Shown here piece by piece: positions 29,197 through 40,240 of a stretch of 64,000 nt of DNA (its first letter is position 1; every line of letters starts with the position of its first letter). The notes under the pieces were generated by a model. That model was not told where the DNA came from and did no database searches. It saw only the letters and a program-made list of their open reading frames with translations. The translations under genes and the position numbers were made by a program. This DNA is from Pseudoalteromonas neustonica (lineage in GTDB: Bacteria; Pseudomonadota; Gammaproteobacteria; Enterobacterales; Alteromonadaceae): assembly GCF_001653135.1 (NCBI RefSeq), contig NZ_BDDS01000005.1:277198-341197 (forward strand), read 5' to 3'.

Positions 29197-30957
29197 ATGT
29201 GGTCTGATAAAGAATCAAAAATTGATTTCTTAAATTTTAATGAAACGGCTGAGTCAATAAAAGATCTTATAACAGAAAAGGAGTTAATGCCTATTAGTAT
29301 AGGCGTTTTTGGTGATTGGGGCGCTGGAAAATCGACGATTCTTGAACTTACTAAGGCTTCTCTGGAAAGTGATGAACAAGAATATATCCAAGTACATTTC
29401 GATGCATGGACTTTCCAAGGGTATGATGACGCTAAAGCGGCGTTACTAGAAACAATTGCATCTACTTTAGTTAAAAAAGCAGCAGACGATAAAAATCTCA
29501 GTGCAAAAGCAAAAGAGTTTGCTGGACGAATAGATAAGATCAGACTGATGGGATTGCTAATGGATGGTGGTGCAGCATTAGCTGGTATACCAACTATGGG
29601 TGGTATACAGAAGATCATGGGACTATTCAGTGGTGGTGACGATGGTGAACTGGATGTTGATGATGTAAAAGGTGCTGTCGATGGCGCTAAGGATGTCGCG
29701 AAGAAAAACAAAGGTTTGATCAAAGATAATAAATCATTTTCACCTCCTAAAGAAATTAAAGAATTCCGAAAAGCATATTCTGATCTGTTAAAGGAGTTTG
29801 ATAAGCCACTTATTGTCTATGTCGATAATTTAGATCGCTGCTCTCCATTTAATGCTATTTCGACCCTTGAGGCGATCAGGTTATTTCTATTTTTACCCAA
29901 TACTGCATTTGTTATTGCCGCCGATGAGGACATGATCCGCTTGGCAGTGCCTGAGTATCACAAAGGTGCATCTCAACGACATCAAACTGATTATTTAGAC
30001 AAGCTTATTCAAATTCCTGTGCATGTACCAAGACCCGGCGTTCTGGAGATAAGGGCATATTTAATGATGCTTACTGCTCAAGATCACGGCGTTACCGATG
30101 CGCAATTAGAAACGATAAGATGTGCCCTTGAAGAGTCATTAAGGCTGTCGTGGAAACAACCACAAATTACCGTTGACGAGCTACTTCAAGATCACGAGAT
30201 TGAAAAGCATTCCGAACTCAGAAGTAAATTTGTGGTTGCTGAACAGTTAGCTCCACTATTAGCTGAATCCACAAACATTAACGGCAACCCTCGCATAGTT
30301 AAGCGATTACTCAATCAGGTTAAGATGAGAAAGAAAACCGCTCATCGCAGAGGAATGCAGCTTGATGAAAAAACTATCACTAAGCTGGTAATTTTTGAGA
30401 GGTGCTTAGGCACTCAGGCTACCAACAAGCTTTATGAATTAATTGATAAGGAAAACGGATATCCAAAAGTATTAGCGGATCTTGAAAATTCAGAAGTCGA
30501 ATTTGACGAAATTAATTTACCTGAAGAGTGGAAACTCGACCTAGCTTTTATTGATAAATGGTCGAAATTACCTCCCATGTTCACTGAAATGGATTTGACA
30601 CCAGCGGCATATCTGAGCAGAGAAAGCATTCCAATGGGGGCTGTTAATTCGGTAATGTCTGGAGCCGCTCAAAAACTCGTAGAAGAATTAATGAAGCAAA
30701 AGGTAAGGGTCAGTGGCGTTAACTCTACTGCGATTACCACAACTCCGAAGGAAGAATACATGTCAGTCATGGATGGTTTGATTGAAAACTTTAAGTTGAT
30801 TGGTGATTGGACCGAAAGACCAACAGGCATTTATGGGGCTGTGTTACTTGCCAAGCAGGATGATAAATGTAGCTTAAGTCTTCTTACATTTTTAAAAAGC
30901 TTGCCCCGCCAAAGATGGCTTAATCCAATTTTAAAAGAACTAGAGGGAACTAAGTAA
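29197..30957 (+). CDS. qatA: QatA, KAP-family P-loop NTPase of the Qat defence system
   Basis: A 586-residue KAP NTPase. Walker A is GDWGAGKST (39-47), followed by the family motif HFDAWTFQGYDDAKAALLE. A hydrophobic insert lies at about 115-145 (LMGLLMDGGAALAGIPTMGG) and Walker B is LIVYVDNLDRC (205-214). Together with the QatB-like, QueC-like and TatD-like genes to the right it makes the Qat anti-phage system (QatABCD), in which QatA is the ATPase. The gene looks intact and has GGAGA 6 nt before its ATG. It follows the resolvase remnant, so the resolvase and Qat may once have travelled together. Confidence 0.9.
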   Translation: MWSDKESKIDFLNFNETAESIKDLITEKELMPISIGVFGDWGAGKSTILELTKASLESDEQEYIQVHFDAWTFQGYDDAKAALLETIASTLVKKAADDKNLSAKAKEFAGRIDKIRLMGLLMDGGAALAGIPTMGGIQKIMGLFSGGDDGELDVDDVKGAVDGAKDVAKKNKGLIKDNKSFSPPKEIKEFRKAYSDLLKEFDKPLIVYVDNLDRCSPFNAISTLEAIRLFLFLPNTAFVIAADEDMIRLAVPEYHKGASQRHQTDYLDKLIQIPVHVPRPGVLEIRAYLMMLTAQDHGVTDAQLETIRCALEESLRLSWKQPQITVDELLQDHEIEKHSELRSKFVVAEQLAPLLAESTNINGNPRIVKRLLNQVKMRKKTAHRRGMQLDEKTITKLVIFERCLGTQATNKLYELIDKENGYPKVLADLENSEVEFDEINLPEEWKLDLAFIDKWSKLPPMFTEMDLTPAAYLSRESIPMGAVNSVMSGAAQKLVEELMKQKVRVSGVNSTAITTTPKEEYMSVMDGLIENFKLIGDWTERPTGIYGAVLLAKQDDKCSLSLLTFLKSLPRQRWLNPILKELEGTK

Positions 30958-30958
30958 T

Positions 30959-31225
30959 ATGGGTACGTCCGCATCGTCAACAGGACCAAATAATAAGAGT
31001 CCACTTATTCCATCTTGGGCAGAGCAAGGAGATCCTGTCACAATAGAACCTGCATCAGGTACTGATGGGGATGAGCAAGCTGGCTCTGATAATAATCAAG
31101 CTGATGATCAGAATGACAATAGCAATGATATTGACAATGACAAGGTTCAACAAGAAATCGGTGGTTCACCTACAGCAACACCGCCTCCAAATAGGTTTGC
31201 CAGTGCCAGAAGAGCATTTGTGTGA
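30959..31225 (+). pseudogene. qatB: qatB, truncated by element 2
   Basis: The 88 residues start MGTSASSTGPNNKSPLIPSW, a typical QatB opening, and continue with an Asp/Asn/Gln-rich low-complexity linker and PPPNRFASARRAFV. The stop TGA lies inside the terminal repeat of element 2 (31221), so the native end is lost. Known QatB proteins are considerably longer; the missing part is not found on the far side of the element. It starts 1 nt after qatA, as in a coupled operon. Confidence 0.85.
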
Positions 31226-31246
31226 CTACTCATAATGTTTGGGACT
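31221..31246 (+). repeat. Left terminal inverted repeat of element 2
   Basis: It begins TGTGACTACTCATAATG and continues TTTGGGACT. It contains the premature stop of qatB. Confidence 0.83.
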
Positions 31247-31523
31247 GAACTCATATTGAAGTAGCTTATTTTAATGGACTAAAACAAATAAGAGTTTATT
31301 GATTTCTTTGTTTTTCAATCATAATACTTGATATTCAGTCAGTAATCTTATTGATCACTTGTAGCCAAAAGCGGTCATTAGCTTTTGGGTTAATAACGGC
31401 TGCTCAGAGCCTAAAGCTACCAATTTATGTAATTATGTTTGTAAGTCATTCTAATGCGCTCAAGATAAACGAGCTAAGCGGTAAAAGTTCTTGGTCAGAT
31501 TAGGGCATGCAAAGTGTTAATCG
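31247..31523. other. Non-coding left subterminal region of element 2
   Basis: About 280 bp without a gene. Blocks at 31316-31350 and 31363-31398 resemble those in element 1 (19062-19096 and 19179-19214); the second contains AGCCAAAAGCGG and TTAGCTTTTGGGTT with an internal dyad. Confidence 0.65.
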
Positions 31524-32057
31524 TTACCTATTTATTTTCAGTTTACTTTCCCAATGATCAATACTTTTGATAAATCCGGGACAATGATGTTCCAATGATT
31601 TATGGCCGGATAAGATCCCCCATAAATGAGGAATAGAGCGCATTTCACAACCCGGAGTTTTGATTATTGCTGATAAAACAAATGACAAGCCAAGATGTCC
31701 ATATACATACGTCATCCAAAGCATAAGCCATGCGGTAATATACTCCCAATTTTGAGAATCTTTATCTTGCCAAACTAAACCAAGAGTTAGCAATGTTATT
31801 GTAAAAATCGAAAGTTGCACTAGCCAAGCCCATTTGACAGAAAAACCTAAGTTTACGACTGGTTTAATCAGATAGAAACCAAGAGCAATGGTGCAAATAC
31901 TAACAAAATTCACGGGCCACCCACGGTCAATCATTCCCGGTATGTCGTCAACAATTTGCCATACTAAATCAAGACAGATTATACCTAAAAGTAGGCGAAC
32001 AATTCGTCCAATAATTCGCGGTGGTTCAATACTTCCCGATTCTAGATATGTATTCAT
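31524..32057 (-). CDS. Membrane protein of unknown function in the mer element
   Basis: A 177-residue protein with four or five membrane segments (IVRLLLGIICLDLVW; VNFVSICTIALGFYLI; WLVQLSIFTITLLTLGLVW; ITAWLMLWMTYVYGHLGLSF). A soluble tail follows with spaced Cys and His (PGCEMRSIPHLWGILSGHK, then LEHHCPGFIKSIDHWE). I do not recognise a named family. The Cys/His tail could bind metal. It is divergent from merR and lies inside the mercury element, so a role in metal handling is possible but unproven. Confidence 0.55.
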   Translation of the reverse strand: MNTYLESGSIEPPRIIGRIVRLLLGIICLDLVWQIVDDIPGMIDRGWPVNFVSICTIALGFYLIKPVVNLGFSVKWAWLVQLSIFTITLLTLGLVWQDKDSQNWEYITAWLMLWMTYVYGHLGLSFVLSAIIKTPGCEMRSIPHLWGILSGHKSLEHHCPGFIKSIDHWESKLKINR

Positions 32058-32248
32058 GCAATTACTCTTTGACTATCTGTTGATCTATTAATGCCTTATA
32101 TGAACTATTCAATATATTCTAATTTAGTATAGATGCCATTCGTTGGTTTATGCATGTAAAGCACAGGTGTTAAAGCTCATATTCATTGCTGGTCACTCTA
32201 ATTAGATATAAAGTAAGTAAACAAAAAATCGGTAAGGTAATTGATAAC

Positions 32249-32641
32249 GTGTCTAAACGAACCATAAGTATGTTGGCTAAAGAAGTGAGCGTAAATGTCG
32301 AGACAATTCGTTTTTATGAACGCAAAGGCTTAATTAATCAGCCACCCAAACCTATGCAGGGCTATAGACATTACCCGAATGAAACGGTAAACAGAATACA
32401 CTTTATTAAGCGTTCTCAAGAATTAGGTTTTACACTGAAAGAGATTGAAGGGTTACTTGCGTTAAACGATAGTCCATGTAGTAAAGTACAAGAATTAGCT
32501 AATAAAAAACTGATCGCAGTACAAAAAAAGATGGCTGACTTGTTGTTGTTAGAACACGCTTTGGAAGAACATTTAGGACAATGCCAAAATAATGATGACG
32601 ATAGCCACTGCCCAATAATTGATTCGTTGCAACCGAAGTAA
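32249..32641 (+). CDS. merR: MerR, Hg(II)-responsive activator
   Basis: A 130-residue MerR with a winged helix (RTISMLAKEVSVNVETIRFY) and the three Hg(II)-binding cysteines C77 (SPCSK), C112 (GQCQN) and C121 (SHCPI), the same spacing as the C82/C117/C126 of Tn501 MerR. GTG 32249 is chosen because it gives the usual MerR length and has AAGGT upstream; the frame is open to 32186 without homology. Unlike most mer operons, merR points in the same direction as merTPCA, with the operator between merR and merT. Confidence 0.93.
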   Translation: MSKRTISMLAKEVSVNVETIRFYERKGLINQPPKPMQGYRHYPNETVNRIHFIKRSQELGFTLKEIEGLLALNDSPCSKVQELANKKLIAVQKKMADLLLLEHALEEHLGQCQNNDDDSHCPIIDSLQPK

Positions 32642-32773
32642 ATGATTCACTTAACTACCATTTCCCACTAAAACAGCATATCCAATTTTACTTCTGCGCC
32701 TTAATTCAAGTTAGCTTATTCCCCTTATCTGTCGTAGCAGATTATCCAAGATAAATTTTTTTATAAATCACCC

Positions 32774-32805
32774 TTGACTCCGTACTTAGGTACATACAAT
32801 ACACT
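32774..32805 (+). promoter_or_regulatory. mer operator/promoter
   Basis: TTGACT (32774-32779) with the dyad CCGTACTTAGGTAC inside the spacer and TACACT (32800-32805) 20 bp downstream. This is the classic MerR operator arrangement (CCGTAC...GTAC), placed 28 nt before merT. Confidence 0.86.
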
Positions 32806-32832
32806 TGCATTATCACTTAATGAGGTATCCAT

Positions 32833-33180
32833 ATGAATCAAAAAGAATCAAACCTTCCAATGATAGGTGGCATCATCGCAGCAATAGGCGCAGGCGTGTG
32901 TTGTGTAGGTCCTTTGCTCCTGTTACTACTTGGGGTAAGTGGCTCATGGATTGGTAATTTAACTGCATTTGAACCCTATAGGCCATTATTTATCGCATTT
33001 GTAGTGTTGTTGTTTGGTTACTCAGGTTGGAAAATTTATCGTCCAGTAGAAGAGTGTGAGCCGGGAACGGCCTGTGCAATTCCTAAGAAACAGCAACAAC
33101 GAAAAGCCATTTTCTGGCTGAGCGCTATAGTTGCGACAATTTTAGTGACCAGTAATTATTGGATACTTTTGTTTGCTTAA
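32833..33180 (+). CDS. merT: MerT mercuric transport protein
   Basis: A 115-residue inner-membrane protein with three hydrophobic segments. The vicinal cysteines of helix 1 (GVCCVGP, C23-C24) and the loop pair C75 and C81 (ECEPGTAC) are those used to pass Hg(II) inward from MerP to MerA. It is first in the operon after the MerR operator. Confidence 0.95.
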   Translation: MNQKESNLPMIGGIIAAIGAGVCCVGPLLLLLLGVSGSWIGNLTAFEPYRPLFIAFVVLLFGYSGWKIYRPVEECEPGTACAIPKKQQQRKAIFWLSAIVATILVTSNYWILLFA

Positions 33181-33226
33181 TATACAGATCAAGAAATTTA
33201 TAACATTTTAAAATTTGGAGCTAATT

Positions 33227-33511
33227 ATGAAAAAATTATTATTAACCGCACTGCTTTCACTTTCTAGTTTTGGTGCTTTTGCCGAAGTAAAAACAGTTAC
33301 GCTGGAAGTGCCAACGATGAACTGTGCGACATGCCCAATCACAGTTAAAAAATCATTAGAAAATGTTGATGGCGTTGAAAAAGCGAAAGTTACCTACAAG
33401 CCTAAGCTAGCTGTTGTTTCTTTTGATGACACTAAAACCAACATCAATGCATTAATTGCAGCGACTACCAACGCTGGCTACCCATCAAATTTAAAAGGTG
33501 AAAATAAGTAA
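33227..33511 (+). CDS. merP: MerP periplasmic mercury-binding protein
   Basis: A 94-residue protein: signal peptide (cleavage near GAFAEV) and an HMA domain with MNCATC (C33, C36). It captures Hg(II) in the periplasm for MerT. ATG 33227 has GGAG 6 nt upstream; the frame beginning at TTG 33215 includes that site and is not used. Its stop overlaps the merC start by 1 nt. Confidence 0.95.
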   Translation: MKKLLLTALLSLSSFGAFAEVKTVTLEVPTMNCATCPITVKKSLENVDGVEKAKVTYKPKLAVVSFDDTKTNINALIAATTNAGYPSNLKGENK

Positions 33512-33930
33512 TGTTTAGCCCCTTAAAACTTGTTACGCGTATCGGAGATAAAGCAGGCTCTATAGGTGCACTTGTTTCGGCAATGGGGTGCGCTATGTGT
33601 TTTCCTGCGATAGCTAGTCTAGGTGCGGCAATTGGGATGGGATTTCTTAGTCAGTGGGAAGGGTTATTTATCAATACGTTGTTACCACTGTTTGCAGCAT
33701 TAGCGCTGGCAATGAATATTTTAGGCTGGTTTAGCCATCGTCAATGGCACCGTAGTTTAATCGGTTCAATTGGCCCAATTTTGGTTTTACTCTCTTTATA
33801 CCCTTGGTTCCAGTACGGCTGGAGTTCATACGTTACTTATACGGGGCTAGGACTAATGGTTGTTGTATCAATTTGGGACATGGTTTCTCCAGCGAATAAA
33901 CGCTGTGATGATGAAACTTGTACCGCTTAA
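33511..33930 (+). CDS. merC: MerC mercury transporter
   Basis: A 139-residue membrane protein with four hydrophobic segments and the MerC signature GCAMCFPAIASLGAAIG (C27, C30) in the first helix; further cysteines near the end (RCDDETC). MerC is an additional Hg(II) importer. The ATG overlaps the merP stop (TAATG), so translation is coupled. Confidence 0.93.
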   Translation: MFSPLKLVTRIGDKAGSIGALVSAMGCAMCFPAIASLGAAIGMGFLSQWEGLFINTLLPLFAALALAMNILGWFSHRQWHRSLIGSIGPILVLLSLYPWFQYGWSSYVTYTGLGLMVVVSIWDMVSPANKRCDDETCTA

Positions 33931-33947
33931 CTTTTTAAGAGGAATAA

Positions 33948-35390
<1,443 letters not shown>

Positions 35391-35503
35391 TCATTTAACG
35401 GTAATGTACTTACAGAAATGTTAATGGAGTGCCAATTGATTGAATGTAATCAAGATATCTTAAGGCATTCCATTAACAACACAAATTGGAAGCATGCTAA
35501 ATC

Positions 35504-35941
35504 ATGATTAAATCTAAGGTTGAAAACATTCCTGTTGGTGAAGTCAGTTTTTTGACAGAGATACCTGACATCAATAAGTTCATTAGTAGTGATGATGATG
35601 CGTTGGATTTTCCTTTGAGTATTTCTCAACTGGCACTAGCTGCACAAACATCTGTCCATACGGTAAGAAATTATGTTCTTGAGAACTTAGTACACTGCGA
35701 AGAAAAAACTAAGTCAGGCCATTCACTTTATGGCTTATGTGCATTAAAGAGATTAAAGTTCATTCGGGCAGCAAGGGCGGCAGGTCTTCTTGTAGTTGAT
35801 ATCAAGCCATTACTAATGGCAATAGATGCAGGAGAAAGAAAAGTTCCTGAAGACATCCAAAAGCTGCTACTTACTAAAATCGAGCATAGAAAAGTATTTT
35901 TAAATCTAGTAACAAACCAAATTGAAGAGTTTTGCAATTAG
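35504..35941 (+). CDS. merD: MerD-like secondary regulator
   Basis: A 145-residue MerR-like protein. After ~36 extra N-terminal residues the DNA-binding region (SISQLALAAQTSVHTVRNYV, then YGLCALKRLKFIRAARAAGL) parallels MerD of Tn21/Tn501, including the H-T-V-R-N-Y helix and the truncated dimerisation part without the Hg ligands. MerD competes with MerR at the operator and turns the operon down. The N-terminal extension is unusual; an internal non-ATG start is possible. It lies 113 nt after merA. Confidence 0.8.
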   Translation: MIKSKVENIPVGEVSFLTEIPDINKFISSDDDALDFPLSISQLALAAQTSVHTVRNYVLENLVHCEEKTKSGHSLYGLCALKRLKFIRAARAAGLLVVDIKPLLMAIDAGERKVPEDIQKLLLTKIEHRKVFLNLVTNQIEEFCN

Positions 35942-36129
35942 AACAATTATAGAACAGTTCATAGCTCGACTAAAAACTTGTTAGCTTATCTGTTTTCTAT
36001 CAATGTTAGCTTGTATATATCAAGCATATAGAATAGCAACGACCCTAATTATGGTGTTATTCAGACTAAAAGGACTATAATCGTATCAAAGTGAGCCTTA
36101 GATGGACTGGTTCTCATTCAGTGATTAGC

Positions 36130-36155
36130 AATTTCAAGCATTATGCGCAGTCACA
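36130..36155 (-). repeat. Right terminal inverted repeat of element 2
   Basis: Read inward on the minus strand it begins TGTGACTGCGCATAATG and continues CTTGAAATT. The qatC coding frame begins directly after it at 36156. Confidence 0.83.
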
Positions 36156-37073
36156 AAAGCCAAGGCAAAATCACTAATTGGACTCAACTCAGTTTGCCTT
36201 TTTTCTGGTGGTCTTGATAGCGCAGTTGGTGCAATTGATATTTTAAACGGAGAGTCAAATTTAAAACCGCTTTTGGTTAGCCACGCTTATCGTGGTGATG
36301 GTGCGAAACAGAAAGATATTAAGCACTTATTATCCCCGCCATTCGGCGAATTGTCCTATTCAATGTCTCCTCATATTATCAAGCATTTAGAAGGTAAAAC
36401 TGAGATTAGCATGAGGGGAAGAAGTTTCAACTTCCTAGCTATGGCGGTACTTGGTATATCAGCCTTAAGAAATGCTAATTGCGATAGCAGAATTGAAACT
36501 ATTGTCGTCCCTGAGAATGGCTATATTTCTATAAATCCACCGCTTACCAGAAGACGGATTGGTAGCCATAGCACTAGAACTACTCATCCTAATTTTCTAA
36601 GCAGGCTTGAATCTTTGCTTAGAGACACTGGGTTTCATGTCAAATTTGTAAACCCGTATCAATTCAAAACTAAAGGTGAAATGTTAGCGGAATGTGTTGA
36701 TCAAGACGCAATTAGAAAAGTAGTTCCCCTGAGTGTCTCATGCAGCCATTGGCACAGAGAGCATAAACAGTGCGGGCATTGTGTGCCTTGCCTTATTCGA
36801 AGAGCGTCAGTTTTTCATGCTGGTATCACACAAGATGCGCCATACAAGACGAAGCGGTTGAAAGGGCTTATCAAAGAAAAAGATACGCGTGATGATCTGC
36901 AAGCGGTTCAAGCTGCCATTATTCGGTTGAAGCAGACAGATAATTATCGTTCTTGGTTACGAATGTCGGGGCCGATACCGCAAGATAAAAATATAAGAGA
37001 AAAATTAGAATCAACTATTAAGCGAGGATTGGCAGAGGTTGAGTTATTTCTCCAAGCGGATATATCGTCATGA
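36156..37073 (+). pseudogene. qatC: qatC (QueC-like), 5' truncated by element 2
   Basis: The frame is open from the element border: KAKAKSLIGLNSVCLFSGGL and then DSAVGAIDILNGE, containing the PP-loop ATP-pyrophosphatase motif SGGLDS (36204-36221). About 305 codons remain, with a zinc-binding motif CSHWHREHKQCGHCVPC near the end as in QueC. QatC normally has a long segment before the PP-loop; it and the start codon are gone. The GTG at 36273 would skip the PP-loop and is not a plausible native start. It overlaps qatD by 4 nt (ATGA). In Qat this protein is a QueC-like nucleotide-processing enzyme. Confidence 0.88.
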
Positions 37074-37822
37074 TGGATCTTCATTGCCACGTTGACTTAT
37101 ACCCTGATCACCAAGAAGTATTGAACGATATAAAAAGCAGTAATTATTACGTGCTATCAGTAACTACGGTGCCTTCAGCTTTTGAAGGTACTGTCCAATT
37201 AACAAGTGGCATAAAGCACTGCAAAACGGCTTTGGGGCTTCACCCTCAACTTGCTCATCTAAGAAAAAATGAATTAGCACTATTCGATAAGCTAGTTGAT
37301 AGAACTAGATATATTGGAGAAATTGGACTGGATGGCTCAAAAGGTTACGCTGATTACTTTGATGATCAATTAGAGGTTTTCACGCATATTCTAAAAAAAT
37401 GTGAAGGCTTTGATGACAAAATACTAACTATCCATAGTCTCAACGCGACTGGTGAGGTACTTCTGAAACTTAGGCAGCACCCTGAGGCTGGCATTCCCAT
37501 TCTTCATTGGTTTTTGGGTACTAAGAAACAAGTTCTAGAAGCCGTCGAGCTAGGTTGTTTCTTTTCTATTGGCCCAGCCATGCTAACTTCAGCCAGAGCT
37601 AAAAAAGTAATATCTTGGATACCTCAAGATAGGATTTTACTCGAAACTGATGGACCTTTCGCCAAAGTGGCGGGGAGTATTCTGTTTCCTTCAAATGTTG
37701 ATACTGTTACTGAATTTCTGTCAGAAATTTGGTGTAAAAATAAGATTTCGGTAACAGAGCAATTGTCAGTAAACCTTAGGTGTTTAACATCAGGCAATGC
37801 ACAATTGACACGATCTCTATGA
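37070..37822 (+). CDS. qatD: QatD, TatD-family metal-dependent nuclease
   Basis: A 250-residue TatD-like hydrolase with the metal ligands in order: DLHCHVD (His-x-His), GEIGLDGS (Glu), TIHSLNATG (His), ILHWFLG (His) and LLETDGPF (Asp). It is the fourth protein of the Qat system. The gene looks intact but its promoter and upstream partner are disrupted. It is coupled to qatC by ATGA. Confidence 0.9.
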   Translation: MMDLHCHVDLYPDHQEVLNDIKSSNYYVLSVTTVPSAFEGTVQLTSGIKHCKTALGLHPQLAHLRKNELALFDKLVDRTRYIGEIGLDGSKGYADYFDDQLEVFTHILKKCEGFDDKILTIHSLNATGEVLLKLRQHPEAGIPILHWFLGTKKQVLEAVELGCFFSIGPAMLTSARAKKVISWIPQDRILLETDGPFAKVAGSILFPSNVDTVTEFLSEIWCKNKISVTEQLSVNLRCLTSGNAQLTRSL

Positions 37823-37832
37823 ATCTCACATC

Positions 37833-39242
37833 TTAGGCTCTCTTAACTCTCGTAATGATGTCGCTACCAGTCATATGTTCTTCGAATCTATTAACAGCAC
37901 GCTCCATAGCCGAAAGGCCAGCATATAAAGTTTCATTATCCTTAAGCAGGTCGTCATGGTGCTTTCTTGATATGGATAGGGCAGAATTCAACAACATGCT
38001 TAGTTTTTCAGAACGAATCATTCGCTCTATTGTTTTCACATACATCTTTGTTGTTTCAATATTTTTATGCCCTAGAAGCCCCTGTAAGATTATGTGAGCA
38101 TCTGCAATTAGTAATTCATTTGTATGCGACGCGGTGAGGTTATGCTCTTTTATATATCGCCATAGTAACTGCGTTGCACCAGTATGTCGTAGCATATGGC
38201 TATGTATATCGATGCCTAACTCTTTTGCTGCACCTTCAAGGGCTGCTTGGTATTCTCTCACCGAAACAGGAGTACCATTTTTGTTAAGCCAGCAAAACCT
38301 CATTTGTTTAGTTCTATTTTTCTTCTTCGCCCATTTTGTTTTACAGTAATTGTCTTGATACTTTTTCCAACGCTGTTCATAGCTGCAAATCTCAGAGTTA
38401 ATGTATTCATCATTAAAAATTTTTTGAGCTGAGATTGAGAGCTTAGTCACCTTCTTTTTGCCGCCTTTGGCAATGTAGAAAAGGTCTTGTATTCTTTGAT
38501 TGTCTCTAACAGCTACTCCGTAAGGCTCGAAGTTCGGATTTAACTTTGTTTGTTTTAGCGGGAAATCTCGAACTAAAGCTGAAACGCGCAATAGTGTTGA
38601 AAATTCGATAAATGCCATGACCGCATACACTTCATCTACAGTATATAAATGTTCGTATATTCTCCAAAAGTCGGACATTGAAATAATGGAATCAACATAA
38701 TCGTCCTTGAACTCCAGATTCTTTTCATTAATCGCAGTTTCCTTTTCTCCAATATAATTTTCAGCATAACTGGTATGCGACAATAAATTTTCGTCTTGGT
38801 CTTGTGCGAATGTGGACTCAACTGTGTCAGGCATAAACATTGAATGATCTACCCCTACCGCTGTTAAAAAGCGGTAGAAATTTCGCCATGTTTTTACGTA
38901 TTGCTGAATGGACTCCTCTTTCCAATCTCTATGACGTAAAAGCTCTATAATCGGCTCCATATTATTCTCATATGTCGCTTCACTATAGTGAACACCAATA
39001 ACAGGTTTATTTTCATGATCGATATATTGTTGTTCGGCAAGCAGGTTTATAAGGTACTTAACCCGTTGAGAATCATTTTGAATTGTTTGAGCACTAGCAT
39101 TCCTTAGCTTGTCATGGATCAATTTACTATTACGTTTTCTAAAAATCAGAAAATCTAAGACGTTAGTTTCAACCTCATTTGTCTCTATAATATAGGGTAT
39201 AGGGATGCCTGCTGAGCCTCTATGAGCAAATTCTAGTTTCAC
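37833..39242 (-). CDS. Tyrosine recombinase, last gene of the integrase module
   Basis: A 469-residue site-specific recombinase with a SAM-like core-binding domain (about 90-150) and a full catalytic set: R219 (STLLRVS), Lys in the GGKKKVTKL hairpin, H349-x2-R352 (SHMLRHTG), G391-H392 (LLGHKNIETT) and nucleophile Y401. It overlaps the P-loop gene by 4 nt, so the four-gene module is one operon on the minus strand. It probably takes part in integration and excision of the island. Confidence 0.93.
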   Translation of the reverse strand: MKLEFAHRGSAGIPIPYIIETNEVETNVLDFLIFRKRNSKLIHDKLRNASAQTIQNDSQRVKYLINLLAEQQYIDHENKPVIGVHYSEATYENNMEPIIELLRHRDWKEESIQQYVKTWRNFYRFLTAVGVDHSMFMPDTVESTFAQDQDENLLSHTSYAENYIGEKETAINEKNLEFKDDYVDSIISMSDFWRIYEHLYTVDEVYAVMAFIEFSTLLRVSALVRDFPLKQTKLNPNFEPYGVAVRDNQRIQDLFYIAKGGKKKVTKLSISAQKIFNDEYINSEICSYEQRWKKYQDNYCKTKWAKKKNRTKQMRFCWLNKNGTPVSVREYQAALEGAAKELGIDIHSHMLRHTGATQLLWRYIKEHNLTASHTNELLIADAHIILQGLLGHKNIETTKMYVKTIERMIRSEKLSMLLNSALSISRKHHDDLLKDNETLYAGLSAMERAVNRFEEHMTGSDIITRVKRA

Positions 39243-40240
39243 AGATTATTCCTGATTACTACTATCTCGTTGAACTTTTCTTCCTTTAAGTCAGGCCATT
39301 CCATAGAGTTATGCTTCTCTTTTATTGTGGCTTCTGGCATTTTCTTACCGGGTTCGTTATTTTTGTTTCTCGCAAGCAAGATATCTAAAGGAGTTTCAAA
39401 TACAACGCCACAAACATGTATATCGTTGGTACGGATATATTGATTGATTATGTTGAACCATTTCATCCTTTGAAAAATGCTAAGGTTAGTTGAATCAATA
39501 ACAACCGGGTGTCGATCAGGCCAAAAACTTTTAGCATTATTAGACCAATAAGTTTTGCCTGCACACATAGGACCAATCAGTATATAAACTCTTGTTGGCA
39601 AGTTTCGCTCTAATGCAGCATGTAGTTCTTTTTCAGAACGAGACCAAGCACTTTCTCTTAAAGCTAAGTCATCGAAGCAATACACGCCATTTCGTCTTAA
39701 ATATTTATCTGGGGATATGTATTTTATATTGGTAAAATTTACGTGATTAGATTTACTTTGTTTACCTGCTTGAAGCGCTTGATGAGATAACCTTACTAAA
39801 TCATCGTTTTTATCTTTGCTCTTATTTTTAAGAGTAGCTATTTGGTCGTATAGACCAGCAACCTGTTCCCGACTTTTAATTAGTTGCTGCTCAAGATTAA
39901 TAGACCGCTCTTTTTCTTGCTCGTATCTTTCCTCTTCTTTGCTAAGAGGACTTTCACTATCAGACAGCTTTTTAAAGTTTTCCCGAAACTTCGTAATATC
40001 ATCCCGAACCGCAAAATATCGTTGTTGAATCTTCTTATCTTTGATTTTGTCCTTATACAAATAGTCTTTGTGGACTTTTGCGTGCTTTATGATTTTAGCT
40101 ATTGAGGCGTCAGTTACTTTGCCTGTTTGTTTTGCCTTTGAAAATAGCTCAGTAGATGCTGATTTTAGGTCAGCTATTCGCTCATCATGAGAGCGTTTAT
40201 CATAGCTCATTTTTTCTTCGCTCTTATCATCTAACAACAT
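39239..40240 (-). CDS. TnpC-like/coiled-coil protein with P-loop kinase domain
   Basis: A 333-residue protein in three parts: an N-terminal helix-turn-helix-like region (KVTDASIAKIIKHAKVHKDY, followed by LYK) reminiscent of Tn554 TnpC/DUF6262 proteins, a charged coiled coil (about 100-150), and a C-terminal P-loop domain with GPMCAGKT (223-230) and a VVIDST/VVFETP kinase-like core. The function is unknown; an accessory role in recombination is inferred. ATG 40240 has AAGAAGG 8 nt upstream, better than ATG 40270. It overlaps the upstream recombinase by 14 nt and the downstream one by 4 nt. Confidence 0.75.
   Translation of the reverse strand: MLLDDKSEEKMSYDKRSHDERIADLKSASTELFSKAKQTGKVTDASIAKIIKHAKVHKDYLYKDKIKDKKIQQRYFAVRDDITKFRENFKKLSDSESPLSKEEERYEQEKERSINLEQQLIKSREQVAGLYDQIATLKNKSKDKNDDLVRLSHQALQAGKQSKSNHVNFTNIKYISPDKYLRRNGVYCFDDLALRESAWSRSEKELHAALERNLPTRVYILIGPMCAGKTYWSNNAKSFWPDRHPVVIDSTNLSIFQRMKWFNIINQYIRTNDIHVCGVVFETPLDILLARNKNNEPGKKMPEATIKEKHNSMEWPDLKEEKFNEIVVIRNNL

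Noticed and set aside
36273..37073. A complete QueC-like gene starting at GTG 36273
   Set aside because: The frame upstream is open to the element border and contains the PP-loop SGGLDS, so this start would discard the active site.
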